This document shows positions 1 through 12,454 of a stretch of DNA of 64,000 bases, piece by piece; the first letter of the stretch is position 1, and each line of letters starts with the position of its first letter. The stretch is from positions 3,224,001-3,288,000 of the forward strand of contig CM022369.1 of NCBI GenBank assembly GCA_011800155.1. Direction: 5' to 3'. The position numbers and the translations under genes were made by a program. The stretch comes from Flammulina velutipes. Taxonomy: Eukaryota; Basidiomycota; Agaricomycetes; Agaricales; Physalacriaceae. Under the pieces are notes generated by a model. The model was not told the DNA's origin. It saw nothing but the letters and a program-made list of their open reading frames with translations, and ran no database searches.

Positions 1-3000
1 TCACGGCGCATACGGCCCTCCTCCGCCTCACATTCATACACCGCATCATAACATTCATCGAACGCCTTCTTCATCCTATCCCGATAGTTCGCCGCCAAGT
101 CAGGCATTCGCGTCTTTCTACGTTTCTGCAAAAACAGAGTCAGATAATCAGCCTGGCAGTGGGGAGTAAGAACATACCGCTGTACGGTCATCGTCATCAT
201 CGTCACCCGCTATCGACGGCGTAAGCGACACCTGCCCACCACGTTTACGTTTCCCGTTCGGTGGAGTATCGTACTCGGGCGCTTTGCCTTTGGCCTTCCG
301 TCCTCCTCCCTTTCGAGACCTCCCACTGTCCATGTCAGACATAGGCGTACCCCGAGCAGAGTCTTCCATGAAGGTGGGGATTCCACGCTTGCGCCGAGGA
401 CGGTCGTTTACCTCGTCCAGGTCATCGCCATCTTCCAAAGCCTAACAATTATGATCAGTCGATTGTAAAAAACAAATGGTAAATGAATCACCTTTGCCCA
501 AGTATCATCATCGAGGTTGTCGGTGTAGTTGACGACGGCGCGACGACGTTGACCACGACCCTCAAGAAGGTCTTCCTCCTCCTTGGCAGCGAACGGCTCA
601 TCAGTCTGATAGCAGTCGGGCAGCTCCTCAACCTGCATAAGAGGCGGTGGTGGTTTCCCTCGGTTTCCTTGCGCATGCCAACGTTCTTCAACATCTCTCT
701 CGCGTCGCGCATCAACTTCACGGAAGACCGCGCCTTCGTGCTCCGTCCGAGCAAGCAACACATTCAGCTCCTCGTCGTTCATGTCACCGGCTTCTTCATT
801 CTCCTCTTCCTCTTGGTCGGCTTCGAGGATAGATCGCTATGGTTTCGAGTCAGTAACGAGTCCCGTCACAATCCAAAAGCTGAAACATACCAAAAACTCC
901 TCCTGCTCTTCCTGCGTTGACTTATTATCGAATCGACCAGCTTGAATGACCTTGTCGTCGATATCAAGCTTATACCGCGCACGTTGATACATCGCCTCTT
1001 CCACACTCTTCTCAGTGATGAACCGGAGAATAAGAACAGCTTTCGTTTGGCCGATACGATGGGCACGATCTTGGGCCTGCAAATCAGCGTGAGGATTCCA
1101 ATCACTGTCAAAGCTAGGAGCAAAAACAGAGATTAGCAAGGGGGAAAGTATCACGAACGAGCCTGTCCTTACATGATGACGGTGTCAGCCGTCTGCAAAT
1201 TGAGACCCAAACCACCAGCGCGCGTCGACAAGATGAAGACCTTGTACTCCGAGTCCTTAGCGTTGAACATTTGCACAAACGAAGCTCGCTCATCCGTCTT
1301 CGTCCCACCGTCCAATCGAAGATATTTCCAGTTCATCATTTTCAAGAAATCTTCCATGATATCCATGACTCGCGTCATTTGGAAGAAGATCAAGACCTGC
1401 GTTCAACGAGTCAGGAGAGGGCCAAAAAGCTGGAAGAAAACGTACTCTGTGATTGGTGGCAAAGAGTTTTGGCAAAACACGGTTGAGAAGTTCGAGCTTG
1501 CCTGACGAACGAACGAGCTTGTCGTCAATGAGTCCAGTCGGATTCACCTTGTCTTCGACACTCTCGAAGAGGAAAGGATGCTGGCAAATTTTTCGCAACT
1601 GCATCAACTCGTTACTGAGACCTTTCACACCACCCGACTTGTTTCTGAGATAAATAGTCAGCTTTGGTCTCATCGAGTGAAGATCAACATACCCCTTCGT
1701 TTCGTTACCATCCGCAATCATTTTGTACTTCTTCATCTGCTTGTATAGCTGACTCTGCAGGCCGCTCATCCTGATCTTGATGACCTTCTCCACCTTGTCG
1801 GGCAACTCGCTCTCCACATCCTTCTTCAACCGACGGAGCAGGAACGGCCGCAACACCTTGTGCAAACGACGAATGATGAGGAGCGCCTCTTCTTCATTCA
1901 GCTCGATCTTGTCTCCTGTTCCTGCGTTGGCAAAAGGCGTGTTGAACCATTCATCGAACGACTTCACGGAATTGAAGACCTTGGGCAGGACGAAGTTGAG
2001 CAGCGCCCACAGTTCGGGGAGGTTGTTTTGCAGGGGAGTACCAGTCAAAATGAGGCGATAGCGGGAGTGATAGTAGGTGGAGAGTGTCTGGGAAAGTTTG
2101 CTCTGAGTGTTCTTCATTCTGTGGCCCTCATCTGCGACATAAATTCAGTCAGCAGAGATATGACCAGGACGAAGAACATACCGATGATCATGTGAAGCCA
2201 TTTTATCTTGCTCAAATGAGGCCGATCCTTGATGATATATTCGTAGGTGGTGAGTAGCACTTGGAAGTATCCAACACGTAGATCGCCCTGCAACGCTCGG
2301 CGCTGAGCAGGATTGCCTTTGTACGATACCATCTTGATCGCAGGCGCCCATTTCGCAAATTCTCCCGACCAATTCGTCATCGTGGAAAGAGGAACGATGA
2401 CAAGGTAAGGTCCCTTCTGGCGTTTGACCTCGATGAGGAAGGAGATGAGGGAAATCGTTTGAATGGTTTTGCCAAGACCCTAGCGACATAGAATTAGCAG
2501 TCGCTTCAAAGAATCAAAGAAACTCACCATCTCGTCGGCCAAAATACCGTTGAGTCGATTGTTGTATAAACTGACCATCCACTGGAGTCCCTTCAGTTGG
2601 TAGTCCTTCAACCTGCCGCCAACGAGAATATTGGGCTGTGCAGTGACCTTCTCAGATATCCTATGAGCGACGGCGTAGTAGTCAATCTTGCTCTTGTCGG
2701 TTTGAACATCATCAGCGATTTGAGCGCCGAATGTTGCCTCGTTTGCGGGACCGTCCTCAGTCTCGAACTGGTAGTGTTCCATGGGACCACCTTCATTCTG
2801 TTGAGCGACGACGGCTTGAGCAAGGGAATCGAGATATGTATCTGTTTGGCGAAGGAGATGGGTGATACGCGTGTCTTTGGCAGTGTCGATGAGCTTCATG
2901 TAAGCTTCTTCATCGTCGGCTTTGAGGGCCTTGAGACGCTCCTTGGAAATCCTTTCAATCCTCTTCTGCTCCTCCTTCTCGGTGTAGGCATGGAATGCGG

Positions 3001-4364
3001 AGACAGCCCGACCTATCCGCAAGATTCGCTCGCGGGCAGTACGATTGACGGCGACGACCTCTCGTCCATGGGAGATGATAACGTGCAGTTGCTCGACGTG
3101 TTTGTGTTTGGCGCGACGTTCCCGCTCTGTACGTTGCTTGCGCTCGATGCTTTCGGTATTGCGAACGTCACGAAGGGTTGGTTTCCTTATGCGTCGGAAG
3201 TCTGCGCGGTTGAGAGGCAAGAGTGAGCCATGCACGAGTCGTTCGGCCACGACAGCGCGCATCGCCCTCTGCTTCTCGACGAGACGGAGTGACTTGAGTT
3301 CGATTAAAGCGCGGAGCTTCCCATGCGAGGAAGAACTTGGGTGAAGGAATAATTGTTTTGAGGCGTCGTCGTCCTGTTTGAGGGAGTCACCCAAGTCCAC
3401 GAGGCCACCGTCACCCATTGTAGAGGGAAGGTCTTCAAGCTCGCGCATGCGTTGATGGATGCGCGCCTCCACGTAACGGTCCCGCTCGTTGAGAATCTGG
3501 TTTGGGTCAAGACCCGAGGGCATGATTGTGGGGACGAGCAAGCGCTGGAGACGGGTCGCAAAGAGTTTTGGGTCTGTTTCTGGTTTGCGCTGGAGATGGG
3601 AGAAGGGGTGGCGGTAGGTGTTGTATGGATAGATGCCAGAGTTTATGTCGTCTTCGAGGAAGGGGCCCTTTGGCAGGTCGGCGAGGTCTATCTCTGCATC
3701 ATCTTCGAGTTCTACCACGTCGCCGTCCGTTGCAAGGACCTCGGACTCTGCTTTGGCGACCTTGACTGTGCTGTCAATGATCCTTGCGGCGACATCAGGC
3801 ATTTGGATTTGCTTTTCAATGTCGACTATGCTGGTGCTGTTGACCTGCATGGCCTGCTGCAGGTTTTCTGGGACTGGGAGATGTCGGCTGAGGAGTTTGA
3901 AGGCTTGAATCTGAGCGCGGAGGACGTTGATCTGGTCTGGCGTAAACGAGACGGGGGTGGCGGACTGCTGTGGAGGGGCTGCGGGAACGGGGCCGCTGGT
4001 GAGGCTGCTGCCGTTCATCATGGCTGGTGGAGGCTGATGGACGTTGTTCTGAGGCTGATTTCGAGCGGCTGTAAACAATCAAGTAAATATTGGCCGAGCG
4101 TGAAAGCCGTGGCACTTGCCTGCGCCCAGAGCCTGCATGTATTTCACGAGCTGCTCGAGTTCTCCAGGATGTCGCTCTTCCTGTGGATGCGCACGAAGGT
4201 GGTTTACACGCTAAATAATATCGTTTAAACGGGGTACTAAGCGACAACTGTGGACGTACTTGGATAATGCCCTGCACCTGCGCTTGAGACGGCTGAGGCA
4301 GGCCTTGGCTGCGCTGTGGGGGCATGTTTGAAGGCATTCCATTCGCTACCATCGCGTTCGACAT
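1..4364 (-). CDS. SNF2/STH1-type ATPase of the SWI/SNF or RSC chromatin remodeller (3' end outside window)
   Basis: This is the catalytic ATPase that slides or evicts nucleosomes in the nucleus. Reading on the minus strand from the ATG at 4364, the protein shows a QLQ-like segment (near 3.9 kb), a charged HSA region (about 2.9-3.2 kb), then the two-lobed SNF2 helicase. The helicase has ILADEMGLGKT split by an intron near 2.5 kb, a DEGH box near 2.13 kb, [21 protein letters not shown] and [12 protein letters not shown] SnAC-like stretch follows ([15 protein letters not shown], near 0.93 kb). The basic linker at the left edge lies just before where a bromodomain would start, so that domain should lie beyond position 1. 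At least eight introns are present. It is divergent from Ku80. SNF2 versus STH1 orthology cannot be settled here. An upstream in-frame GTG at 4376 was not used as the start. Confidence 0.93.
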
Positions 4365-5000
4365 TTTCGTGACCACGCGCCGTCGAAATCTCGCGCGTCA
4401 CCGAGATGGCTGGCCGGTGTAGGTGGCTGTTGGGTTCTAGGTTAAACAATCCCAAATATCTCGCCCAATCCACATTTATTATTTAATTATTTTCTTCATC
4501 AGATGTTCCAAAAAGGGATGTCCAATCAACAAACGTTTCAAAAAAGCGAGCGACTCAAAAAAAGTCGTAGCTCACTCATAATAATACTAAAATCAATGCA
4601 GCTTAGGGCTTTATTTTTCCTCATCAATAAAAGTACGATACAATGTTTTAACGCGAGAACGAGAAGGTCCTTGATGTCATTTCCGGACACCATGTTTCGC
4701 CTTACTGCACGTCCATGGAGGCTGTATTGCTTCTACCACTGGTAAAGGAATGGGGGATAAAGCCAGACAGATTCCAAGCAGTATAGAGCCAGCCATGATT
4801 TTTTGAATCGTCGAATTCTTTCAAAACCTTTGTGGACCGGACATCCTGTTTGTCAATGGGAGTTACAAGCGGCCGGCTCCCGCCAGCCCGCAATAAGGAT
4901 TTCCTTATTGAGCATAATAATTAAAGGTTCGGCAGTCACGTGTCGCCTATTCCAGTCGCGCCTCCGACGTCGCGATGATTCGTTCTTCTCTGCTACCACC
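4365..5000. promoter_or_regulatory. Divergent intergenic region between SNF2-type ATPase and Ku80
   Basis: No credible gene is seen in these 636 bp. They must hold the promoters of both flanking divergent genes. A CACGTG E-box lies at 4937-4942, about 60 bp upstream of the Ku80 ATG. No clear TATA box was found. Confidence 0.5.
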
Positions 5001-8000
5001 ATGCCCGCCGAAAGAGCAGGAGTAAGTCGCATCTCAAATGATTTCTCTCTCTCTAACGTCCGCAGTACACCGTCACTATGTTTCTCGTGGACGTTTCAAA
5101 GTCCATGGGAAAGACTAGGATTGTAGAACTGCCAGATGGACCAAACGGCGAAGAACGCACCACAGAAATGACAAACCTCGAATGGTCTTTGCAATATGCG
5201 AAACTGAAGATACAGGAAATGGTGCCCACCGCTTTTCTTCCGTGTCTGGCCAGTCTAACCACTCATTAGATCTATAACGGTCGGAAGACGGATCAATGTG
5301 GCGTGGTCCTCTTTGGCACCCAAGGTCTGGAACAACTCCCTCCCTATCCTTACGACTCAACACCTCCTCTTAGGAACCGATAACTTGGTAAACCGACGCG
5401 CCCAAGGACAAGGCTACGAAAATGTCACCGAGTACCTTCCCATTCAACATCCGACCGCCAATACTCTAGCCAAGATGGACGAGCTGGAACCTTCAGATAC
5501 TACTGGCGATCGTAGGTACCCCGTTCCGATTAAATTTCCATCCTTATAACTCTATTCCAGCTATTGACGGCCTGATTGTGGCGTCAACCGTCCAAGAAGA
5601 ATATCTAGCGAAGAAGCGAACGTGGACGCGGAAACTCGTCATAATCACCGACGCAGAAAGCCCCATGGAACTCGAAGACTGGGAAGAGACAGCCAAGAAG
5701 TTGAATGAATGGAACGTCCATCTTACTCTAGTGTATGGCACTCTTTCTCTTTCTCATAAACAACCTCCCTGACATAAACACAGTGGCGTTGACTTTGACT
5801 CAGACGATGAGGATTATCCTTTCGTTGAGGAGGACAAACCCGAAATGAAGCGAATCAACGAAGGATTCTACAAAGAGTTTTTTGCTCGCTTGGACAGCGG
5901 TATGATGGGAACGTGCGCTTTCGTCCTCCAAGAAATCAGCAAACCAGACATCAAGCAAACTAAGTCTGTCATGTCGCGATGCACGCTTCGCATCGGCGAC
6001 TGCGACACCCGCTCGGAAGAGGCTATCGCTCTCATGGTTCGCACAAGTAAATGTACCGCGATCTCCCGCCCAAGCAGTTGGAGCAAGTATGGTATCAAGA
6101 CCCGAGAGGATGGCGACGACGACGATAACGACAAGACAGTGTATGTTCCCCTCAAGATGCACTCATTCTATTATATCGACAAAGGCGAGGAGGACGACAC
6201 GAAGATGGAAACGAACGAAGACGACGGCAACGAAAATCCTCTCAAGTATAAAGAACAGGTCGAAAAGGAGACGTTGGTCCGTGGATACAAGTATGGATCG
6301 ACCTATGTCCCGTGCCCAGATGGGGAATTTGCAAAACTCCCAACAAAGGCTGGTCTGGAGATATGTGGTTTCTTTTTGAAGAAGAATGTAAGATTTTCTC
6401 GAAGCTTCCACGGCTTGCAACTTACTGACTGGATTACTCAGTTCCGACGCGAGTTGTCGATGGGAGAAATTCAGTACGTCTGGGCTGATGTCGACTCGCC
6501 CAATCAGCAAGTTGCCATGTCTTCCATCGTTAGAGCTATGGTGGATAGGAAAGTCTACGCAATAGCGCGCTGGGTGACCAAAGACGACAGAGCACCCAAA
6601 ATGGGTGTTTTAGCACCGACTTCTTTCGAGGAGGTAGACTGCTTGCTCTGGGCTCCGGTAAGGAATACTTATGTTCGTTGTATCTTGCCTATAGTTCTGA
6701 CTTTCCCTAGATGCCTTTCGCTGACGACGTGAGGAAATATGGATTCCCCTCTCTGGATCACCTCTTCAACAAGAAAGGCGAAGTGATCAAGGAACACCCT
6801 TATATTCCCACAAACGACCAGCTTGACGCTATGGATACATTCGTTGACGCCTTAGATCTGATGGAGGCAGGTGACAAAGATGAAGAAGGGTAATTAGATC
6901 AAAGACTCCTCTCCTCGTATCGCCAACTCATGCCTCCTCGCAGTGTTCGCGGTCCATGGTTCGACACGCGCCTATCCTACAACCCCGCGCTGCACCGCAT
7001 CAAACAAGCGATGTTCCACTGTGCCGTCGTCAACGACCTCGAAGCAAATCCCCTCCCTCCACCCCATCCCGAAGTGACCAAATACTTCGACCCACCGCGC
7101 AAAATGCTTAAACGCGCGCGAGATGCGATTGATGAGTGCCAGGCTGCGTTTAAAGTTAGAGAAGGTGCGATTCCTGCGTCTCACTTCACGCTCTTCTTGC
7201 TCAAGGAATCCCAGTACCCAAGAAAGTCGCGAAGACCAAGAAAGACGGACATGCCCACGCGCGAGACGAGGACGACGATGTTATCTTGCTGGATAAAGTC
7301 GGTCCAGCGAAGCTACGGCCTCAGGTCACGCTTACCGAAACTCGGAAAGGCAAAGAGAAGGAGGTCGTTCCTGCGGACGGCAGCGACACCGAAGAGTCCG
7401 ATGAGGAACTTCTCCTCGACAAAGCCCCGAATCCCAATTCCAACTCCAAGGCGCTGCCAACTCCAGAGCGTTCACTATCACCTGACCTTGAAATAGACCG
7501 GGGCGTCGAGCCAGGGCGTATCATCGGGACAGCGTACCCTCTACGAGACTTTAGGAAGAACCTCGAAGCAAAGGACCTCGTTACTAAATCGGTGGAGGAT
7601 ATGGGTTATATCATCACTCAGATTGTGTTAAAGCCATTTGCGTCGAAACGACATACGGAACTCATCGAGTGCATGCGGGAGATGCGGGAGACGTGTTTAA
7701 CGGAGGATGAGATCGAGGGGTGGAATGAGTTCGTTTTTTCTTCGTTTTGAGTGTCATTGCGCTTACTCGATTTGAATGTTAGGTTCCTTGTACAGCTCAA
7801 GGAGAAGTGTAGTGCTAAACCAGGGAATCCGGCATTCTGGGACGAGCTCAGGAAGATTGGCAGAGAGCTTAGTTTGATTAGTGAGAGTGAAGCTGAGAAG
7901 AATGGTGGGGAGTCTGATTACTCGGAATCTAAGGCAAAAAAGGTGAGGACCATGTTCATTTCGACCTTAGGGAACGGTTTACTGATATGTTTTCAGTTCT

Positions 8001-8008
8001 TTGCGTAG
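5001..8008 (+). CDS. KU80: Ku80 (XRCC5/YKU80), DNA end-binding subunit of the Ku heterodimer
   Basis: Ku80 pairs with Ku70 to bind double-strand DNA ends for non-homologous end joining and telomere maintenance. The first exon is short (MPAERAG). The N-terminal vWA-like domain follows, with TVTMFLVDVSKSMGKTR and a Ku80-type ENVTEYLPIQHP segment. The beta-barrel DNA-ring core lies at about 5.85-7.1 kb. The C-terminal region (about 7.5-8.0 kb) has the pattern of the Ku_PK_bind helical domain: MREMRETCLTEDEIEGWNEF, then FWDELRKIGRELSLIS, and a final KAKKFFA. The last codons come from a small exon (7997-8008) after a GTGAGG...CAG intron that joins AKK to FFA. About eight exons. The gene is head-to-head with the SNF2-type gene. 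The family assignment is firm; internal splice sites were not all verified. Confidence 0.93.
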
Positions 8009-8389
8009 CTTGAGGTTTCATCTGTGATTTATGATCGTGTTATATCTATTGCACAAGTTCTGGGTTGAATCGTCTCTCCCAACTATTAGTAGCGGCACGG
8101 ATCTGATGCCTTGCGCTAAAGGGCGCTGAACTAGTGTGCGTTACGGGTATTCGGTAGGTGGTAGATCTAACTCGGTTGAGACAAGGAAGCCATTCAGCCG
8201 GCTCTAATCGTATCAAAGGAGTCTCGTTATATGTGATTGCATGTGGATTGAATCTTGACCGTGCGCACACCCTTCTAAAGTTGCCGGCTAATTCATGCTT
8301 GTCTGGCAGAGAAGGACGCTGACAACATTTCTTGTTGACTAAGCTGTCGATTGAGAATTTCATCGTCTGCGTCCTGCTTGCATCACACA
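8009..8389. other. Intergenic, no gene seen
   Basis: This is the 3' flank of Ku80 and upstream flank of the kinase fragment. I see no conserved reading frame and no repeat. Confidence 0.5.
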
Positions 8390-8551
8390 ATGTCGGCCTC
8401 ACTCGATGTCGACTACTTCTCTGCCCAACAAAATACCTTACTCAAGGAAGGGAGATACAAGATTATCCGAAAGCTTTGCTCACTACAACATTCCCACGAT
8501 ACACACAAAAAAAACTTCGAGCCGAATGCGTACAATTTTAGGAAACACTAA
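8390..8551 (+). pseudogene. 5' fragment of an SRPK-like kinase gene
   Basis: The ATG at 8390 opens a 53-codon frame. Its first 30 residues (DYFSAQQNTLLKEGRYKIIR at residues 8-27) match the N-termini of the two full-length kinases immediately downstream (LLKEGRYNIHRKL in the first; NATIKSGKYKIFRKLGEG in the second). Homology stops at the start of the glycine loop. The remaining codons are unrelated and end in TAA. No kinase lobe can be found between here and 8893. It reads as the left-most, truncated unit of a tandem array. Whether it is transcribed is unknown. Confidence 0.6.
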
Positions 8552-8893
8552 ATGAACTACAGAAAGCCATGGCCAGTGTAACGTGATGCGTGGACGATGA
8601 CTTATTTCCCCGCCTCAGTTCCCGAGTGGTGACCTCCCCATTGACGAAGGATCAACTCTGTACTTTCAAAAAAAAATCGGACACCCGAGAACTCCATGCT
8701 AATACGTAGTTCTCATTCATCTAATAAGCACATGGTATCCTTCTGATAGCATTGGCAAGGATGATATTGAGATTGCCGCCACAATGTAATTGAGAGTCCG
8801 ACACATATTGCTGACTCATGGTGCCAGTGACTCTTTAGCACGGCCATCGGGATCTTAAATTTCGCGACTAGCTCTCGAACTCTCCATCCCCCC
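8552..8893. other. Spacer between kinase fragment and first full kinase
   Basis: No reading frame resembling the kinase body is present, so the fragment upstream is not simply the first exon of a longer gene. This stretch also serves as the upstream region of the next gene. Confidence 0.45.
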
Positions 8894-10292
8894 ATGCGGC
8901 GCCAACTATTTGACTCGGACTATTTCCCTGCAAGCACCTCTTCCCTGCTCAAGGAAGGAAGGTACAATATTCACCGCAAGCTCGCAGACGGTGTCTCTTC
9001 ATCCGTCTGGCTGGTAGCTGATTCCTCTGAACAGTAAGCGCCCTCTGTATTCTGGGAATTGTGCTGACTTCTTAGTTCACTATACCCCTTCGTCGCCATC
9101 AAGATACTCACTGTTGGCGCCACACAATGCTATGTTACTGGTCAAAGACAGGAGCTTAACATTCTCAACCGCATCGACGACGCAGAGGTCAAAGTTTCTA
9201 CCCATATTCCAGATCTTTACGACCATTTTATCGAGCAAGGTCCGCGTGGTGCCCATCTTTGTCTTGTCTTCGATCTCTTTGCGACGTCCGTCGATACACT
9301 ACGTCTTTCTGCCCCGCGCAAATCTTTACCCACGTATATCATTCGGAACGTAATTTCCATGCTACTCGACGCCCTCTCTGAGCTACGAGAGCTTCACATA
9401 GTCCATACCAACGTGAAGCTCAAAAATCTGCTCATCAAAAACTGGCTGACCTCTGGCGATGGGACGATAGCGGAACATCTGCAGGATCACCCGATCGAGT
9501 ATGAGGGAGAATATGTGCTTGAGAACGGGGACCGCTACCTAGCTCCTAAAGCTCAGCCCATTTTGTCCGCGCTTTCCTGGGACACAAAGCCCTTCGACGC
9601 TGAGTTGATGACAATATGTCTTGTAGACTTTGGACGAGGTGTGTTCCAACGTTAAGCTTGCTCTACTACTGCTCATGTACATAACAGCCCAGGTAGTAGG
9701 CGAACAGCATACCGAGCATTGCCTTAAAGATGGTGATCTGGCCTTGCGAGCGCCCGAGAGCATTCTGAAGTCCGACTTTGACACGGGAATTGACGTATGG
9801 GCTGTGGGTTGTCTGGTTGGTCGGCTGTTCTATCGACAAGCGACTATACCCATTGACTTTCCTAGGCATTCGAGCTTCTAGTTGGAGAATCCTTGTTCCG
9901 TCCTGAAGCAAACGAGAAATGGACTTCGGAGGAAGACCTGCTGGCGAAAATGATGCAGGTCACTGGTCAGAAATTTCCACAACCGATGCTGAATCGTGCA
10001 CGCAAACGCGACGAGTTTTTCGATGACAAGGGTATGTGGTGCTTGCTCTTCATGTTGCACTTGTTAAGTTAATGTCATCGTTGATGCAGGAAACCTCCTG
10101 CGGGGCCCACACTTGGGTTCAATGGTGCTGGAAGACATGATCTCCACTCATCAGATTGGTATACCGGAGGACGAGGTCAAGAAGGCGGCTGACTTTATTC
10201 GTGCGTGCCTTCGTTTTGAGCACACAGAGAGGCCGGATCCGGGGAAACTCGAAGTGCATCCATTCTTGAAGAATCCGCATTGCTGTGGATAA
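8894..10292 (+). CDS. SRPK-like protein kinase homologue with substituted catalytic Asp (predicted pseudokinase)
   Basis: Five exons (8894-9033, 9076-9638, 9688-9815, 9866-10031, 10090-10292) give exactly 399 codons plus stop. The N-terminal motif EGRYNIHRKLADG plus SSSVWLV is the glycine-loop region, with a degenerate loop. The beta-3 lysine is present in VAIKIL. The catalytic loop reads HTNVKLKNLL (HTN at 9404-9412), where SR-protein kinases have HTDxKPEN, so the proton-accepting Asp is Asn. DFG is intact (9626-9634). LALRAPE resembles the activation-segment APE, and DVWAVGCLAFELL matches the SRPK C-lobe. The split between the beta strands and a 40-residue insert before DFG fit the SRPK group. 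It is the first full unit of a tandem pair. Activity is doubtful but not excluded; binding or regulatory roles are possible. Confidence 0.85.
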
Positions 10293-10548
10293 TGCAGCAG
10301 CCCTGGGGCCACGCGTCCATTAGTACCTAATGAGGAAATATTGATCATGATGCGCCACTTCCACAAATGTGCGCCCTCTATCTGGAAGCATAGCTTCGTC
10401 TATTCATGAAGATTGATCTATGGCTAACGCTAACTTGAATTCCTTTTGGTGTTCTGAGGCGGGTGTCAACGCGAAATTGAGTAATTGGCAAAGCCGTGAT
10501 GATGCCAAACAAAGGCAATTATCTGCCTGAATTTGACCATCATCTCGA

Positions 10549-11995
10549 ATGCTACCTCCTTCTCAACTGTTCAATGAAGAGTACTTTCCTGCCCGTGAAA
10601 ATGCCACGATCAAGTCTGGGAAGTACAAGATTTTCCGAAAATTAGGAGAGGGTCAGTCATCGTCAGTCTGGCTTGTATTCAATTCCTCTGAAGAGTAACT
10701 CTCTCTTCCTGTAAACTGGCACTATATATAACCCTCTTGCAGGCCCTCATATCAATATGTCGCTGTCAAGATACTCACTTTGGACGCCACGCGCCGCCAC
10801 CTCTCTGGCCAGAGAACTGAACTTGACGTCCTCAAGCGTATCGCCGATGAGAAGGGAATTCTATCCACCAATCTTCCATACCTTCTCGATCACTTCTTCG
10901 AGCAAGGTCCAGGGGGGGCCCATCTTTGTCTCGTCACCAATCTCTTCGCCAATTCCATCTCTGCTATACGGCTGTCTGCTCCGCGTAAAGCTCTACCCAT
11001 TCACTTTATACAGAGCGTGCTTGCTATGGTGCTCGACGCCCTATGTAAACTTCGTACGCTACGTATAGTTCACACGCAGGTCACGCTCCAAAATCTACTG
11101 ATCAAAAATTGGGAGGCCTCTGGTGATGGGTCAATAGCAGGACATCTGAAGGAGAACCCTATCGAGTATGACGGAGAGTATACACTCGCCAACGGGGAAA
11201 GCTATCGTTCTACCAAAGTTCAGCCTTTTTCGTCTGAGTTTTCCTGGGAAACGAACGGATACGACATAGAGCTCATGACTCTTTGCCTTGTTAACTTCGG
11301 CCAAGGTGTGTATTACTTATTGTCCGAATCTTTTTACTATACTAATGCACATACCAGCTGCGATAGTAGGCGAGCAACCCACCGCAGTCTACTCTGACAG
11401 TGACGATCTAGCCTTGCGAGCGCCAGAGACGATTTTTCAATCCAACTTGGACATGGGGATCGATGTATGGGCTGTTGGTTGCCTGGTTCGCTCGCTAGCT
11501 CACTATGCGTAAGAATACCCCATTTATCATCCCCCAGGCTTTCGAGCTCCTTGTCGGTCAACCGCTTTTCCATCCGGAAGCGAACGAGACATGGACTGCC
11601 GAAGATGACCTTTTGGCGAAAATAATGCAGCTGACTGGCCTAAAATTCCCAGATTCGATGCTCAAGCGCGCACGTAGGCGCGATGAATTCTTCGACGCTC
11701 GGGGTGCGTGATGCTCATCTTCCAGGAATTCTCCGTCGCTGATAATATTACCATTGAAGGGAACCTTTTGCGCGTCCCAGACTTGGGCGTAACCAATTTG
11801 GAGGACGTGATCTCGAACTGTAAGATGGGCATCCCGGACGAGGAGGTCAGTTTGGCGGCTGACTTTATTCGTGCTTGCCTTCGTTTTGAGCATACGGAGA
11901 GGGCAACTCCTGCGACACTCGAAGTGCATCCATTTATCGTGAATGCCTGTCTTTGTTGTCCGTTGAGGACGATTTGGAAGGCTCCTCGGGCGTGA
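10549..11995 (+). CDS. SRPK-like kinase paralogue, strongly degenerate active site (predicted pseudokinase)
   Basis: Five exons (10549-10694, 10743-11305, 11358-11485, 11538-11703, 11760-11995) give 412 codons plus stop. Exons 2-4 have the same lengths as in the upstream paralogue, so this is a tandem duplicate. The glycine loop LGEGQSSSVWLV and beta-3 lysine (VAVKIL) are kept. The catalytic loop is HTQVTLQNLL (HTQ at 11071-11079): the catalytic Asp is Gln and the following Lys is Thr. DFG has become NFG (11293-11301), so the magnesium-binding Asp is also gone. The frame is open from start to stop and the body is conserved, which suggests selection on the fold rather than neutral decay. The 3' end differs from the neighbour (longer, Cys-containing tail). 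Confidence 0.83.
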
Positions 11996-12454
11996 TCTTC
12001 CGGTGTCTTTGAATTTATAAAACCAACCTAGTCATTGAGCAGGTTCCGAATGACGAGGATGGTGCCGACGTCAACGTTCAACTTCAATAGATAAATCGAA
12101 CTAGATGGTACTGGGAAAGGTTAAAACGTTGACTAGTAGATATTCTGAATTAGAAGCGTGGTGGCTATCGTACCTCTCTGTATCCATGTCTGGATGTTGA
12201 AGACCTGTTTTTTTTTGACTCACGCTACACATGCCGAGTTAGTAACGCGCTTTGAAAGCGCTTGATTTGAAGCCAATTTGAAGCGGAGGCTTTTCGTGTT
12301 TCAGGGTCGTGTGCCGGGCTCGGAACAAAATATATTGTTAGTGGACTGTTAGCCTGGTTAGCATCTTCCTGCCACCTTTCCCGTGCACGGTGCACTTGGA
12401 TCATGATACTTTCCCGCGCAACTATCTGCTAGCTGTCACTCGTTTCTCACTATC
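11996..12454. other. Intergenic, no gene seen
   Basis: This is the promoter side of the flippase gene. It contains a 15-bp perfect palindrome with a one-base centre (12247-12261, GCGCTTTGAAAGCGC) and a T9 run near 12.21 kb. No function can be assigned. Confidence 0.45.

Noticed and set aside
3452..4228. Long plus-strand open frame opposite the SNF2-type gene
   Set aside because: It is a shadow of the real minus-strand exon: the minus frame encodes recognisable QLQ and linker sequence and the plus frame has no family resemblance.
12247..12261. Perfect palindrome GCGCTTTGAAAGCGC upstream of the flippase
   Set aside because: It is too short to support a terminator or operator claim, and a single instance has no context.
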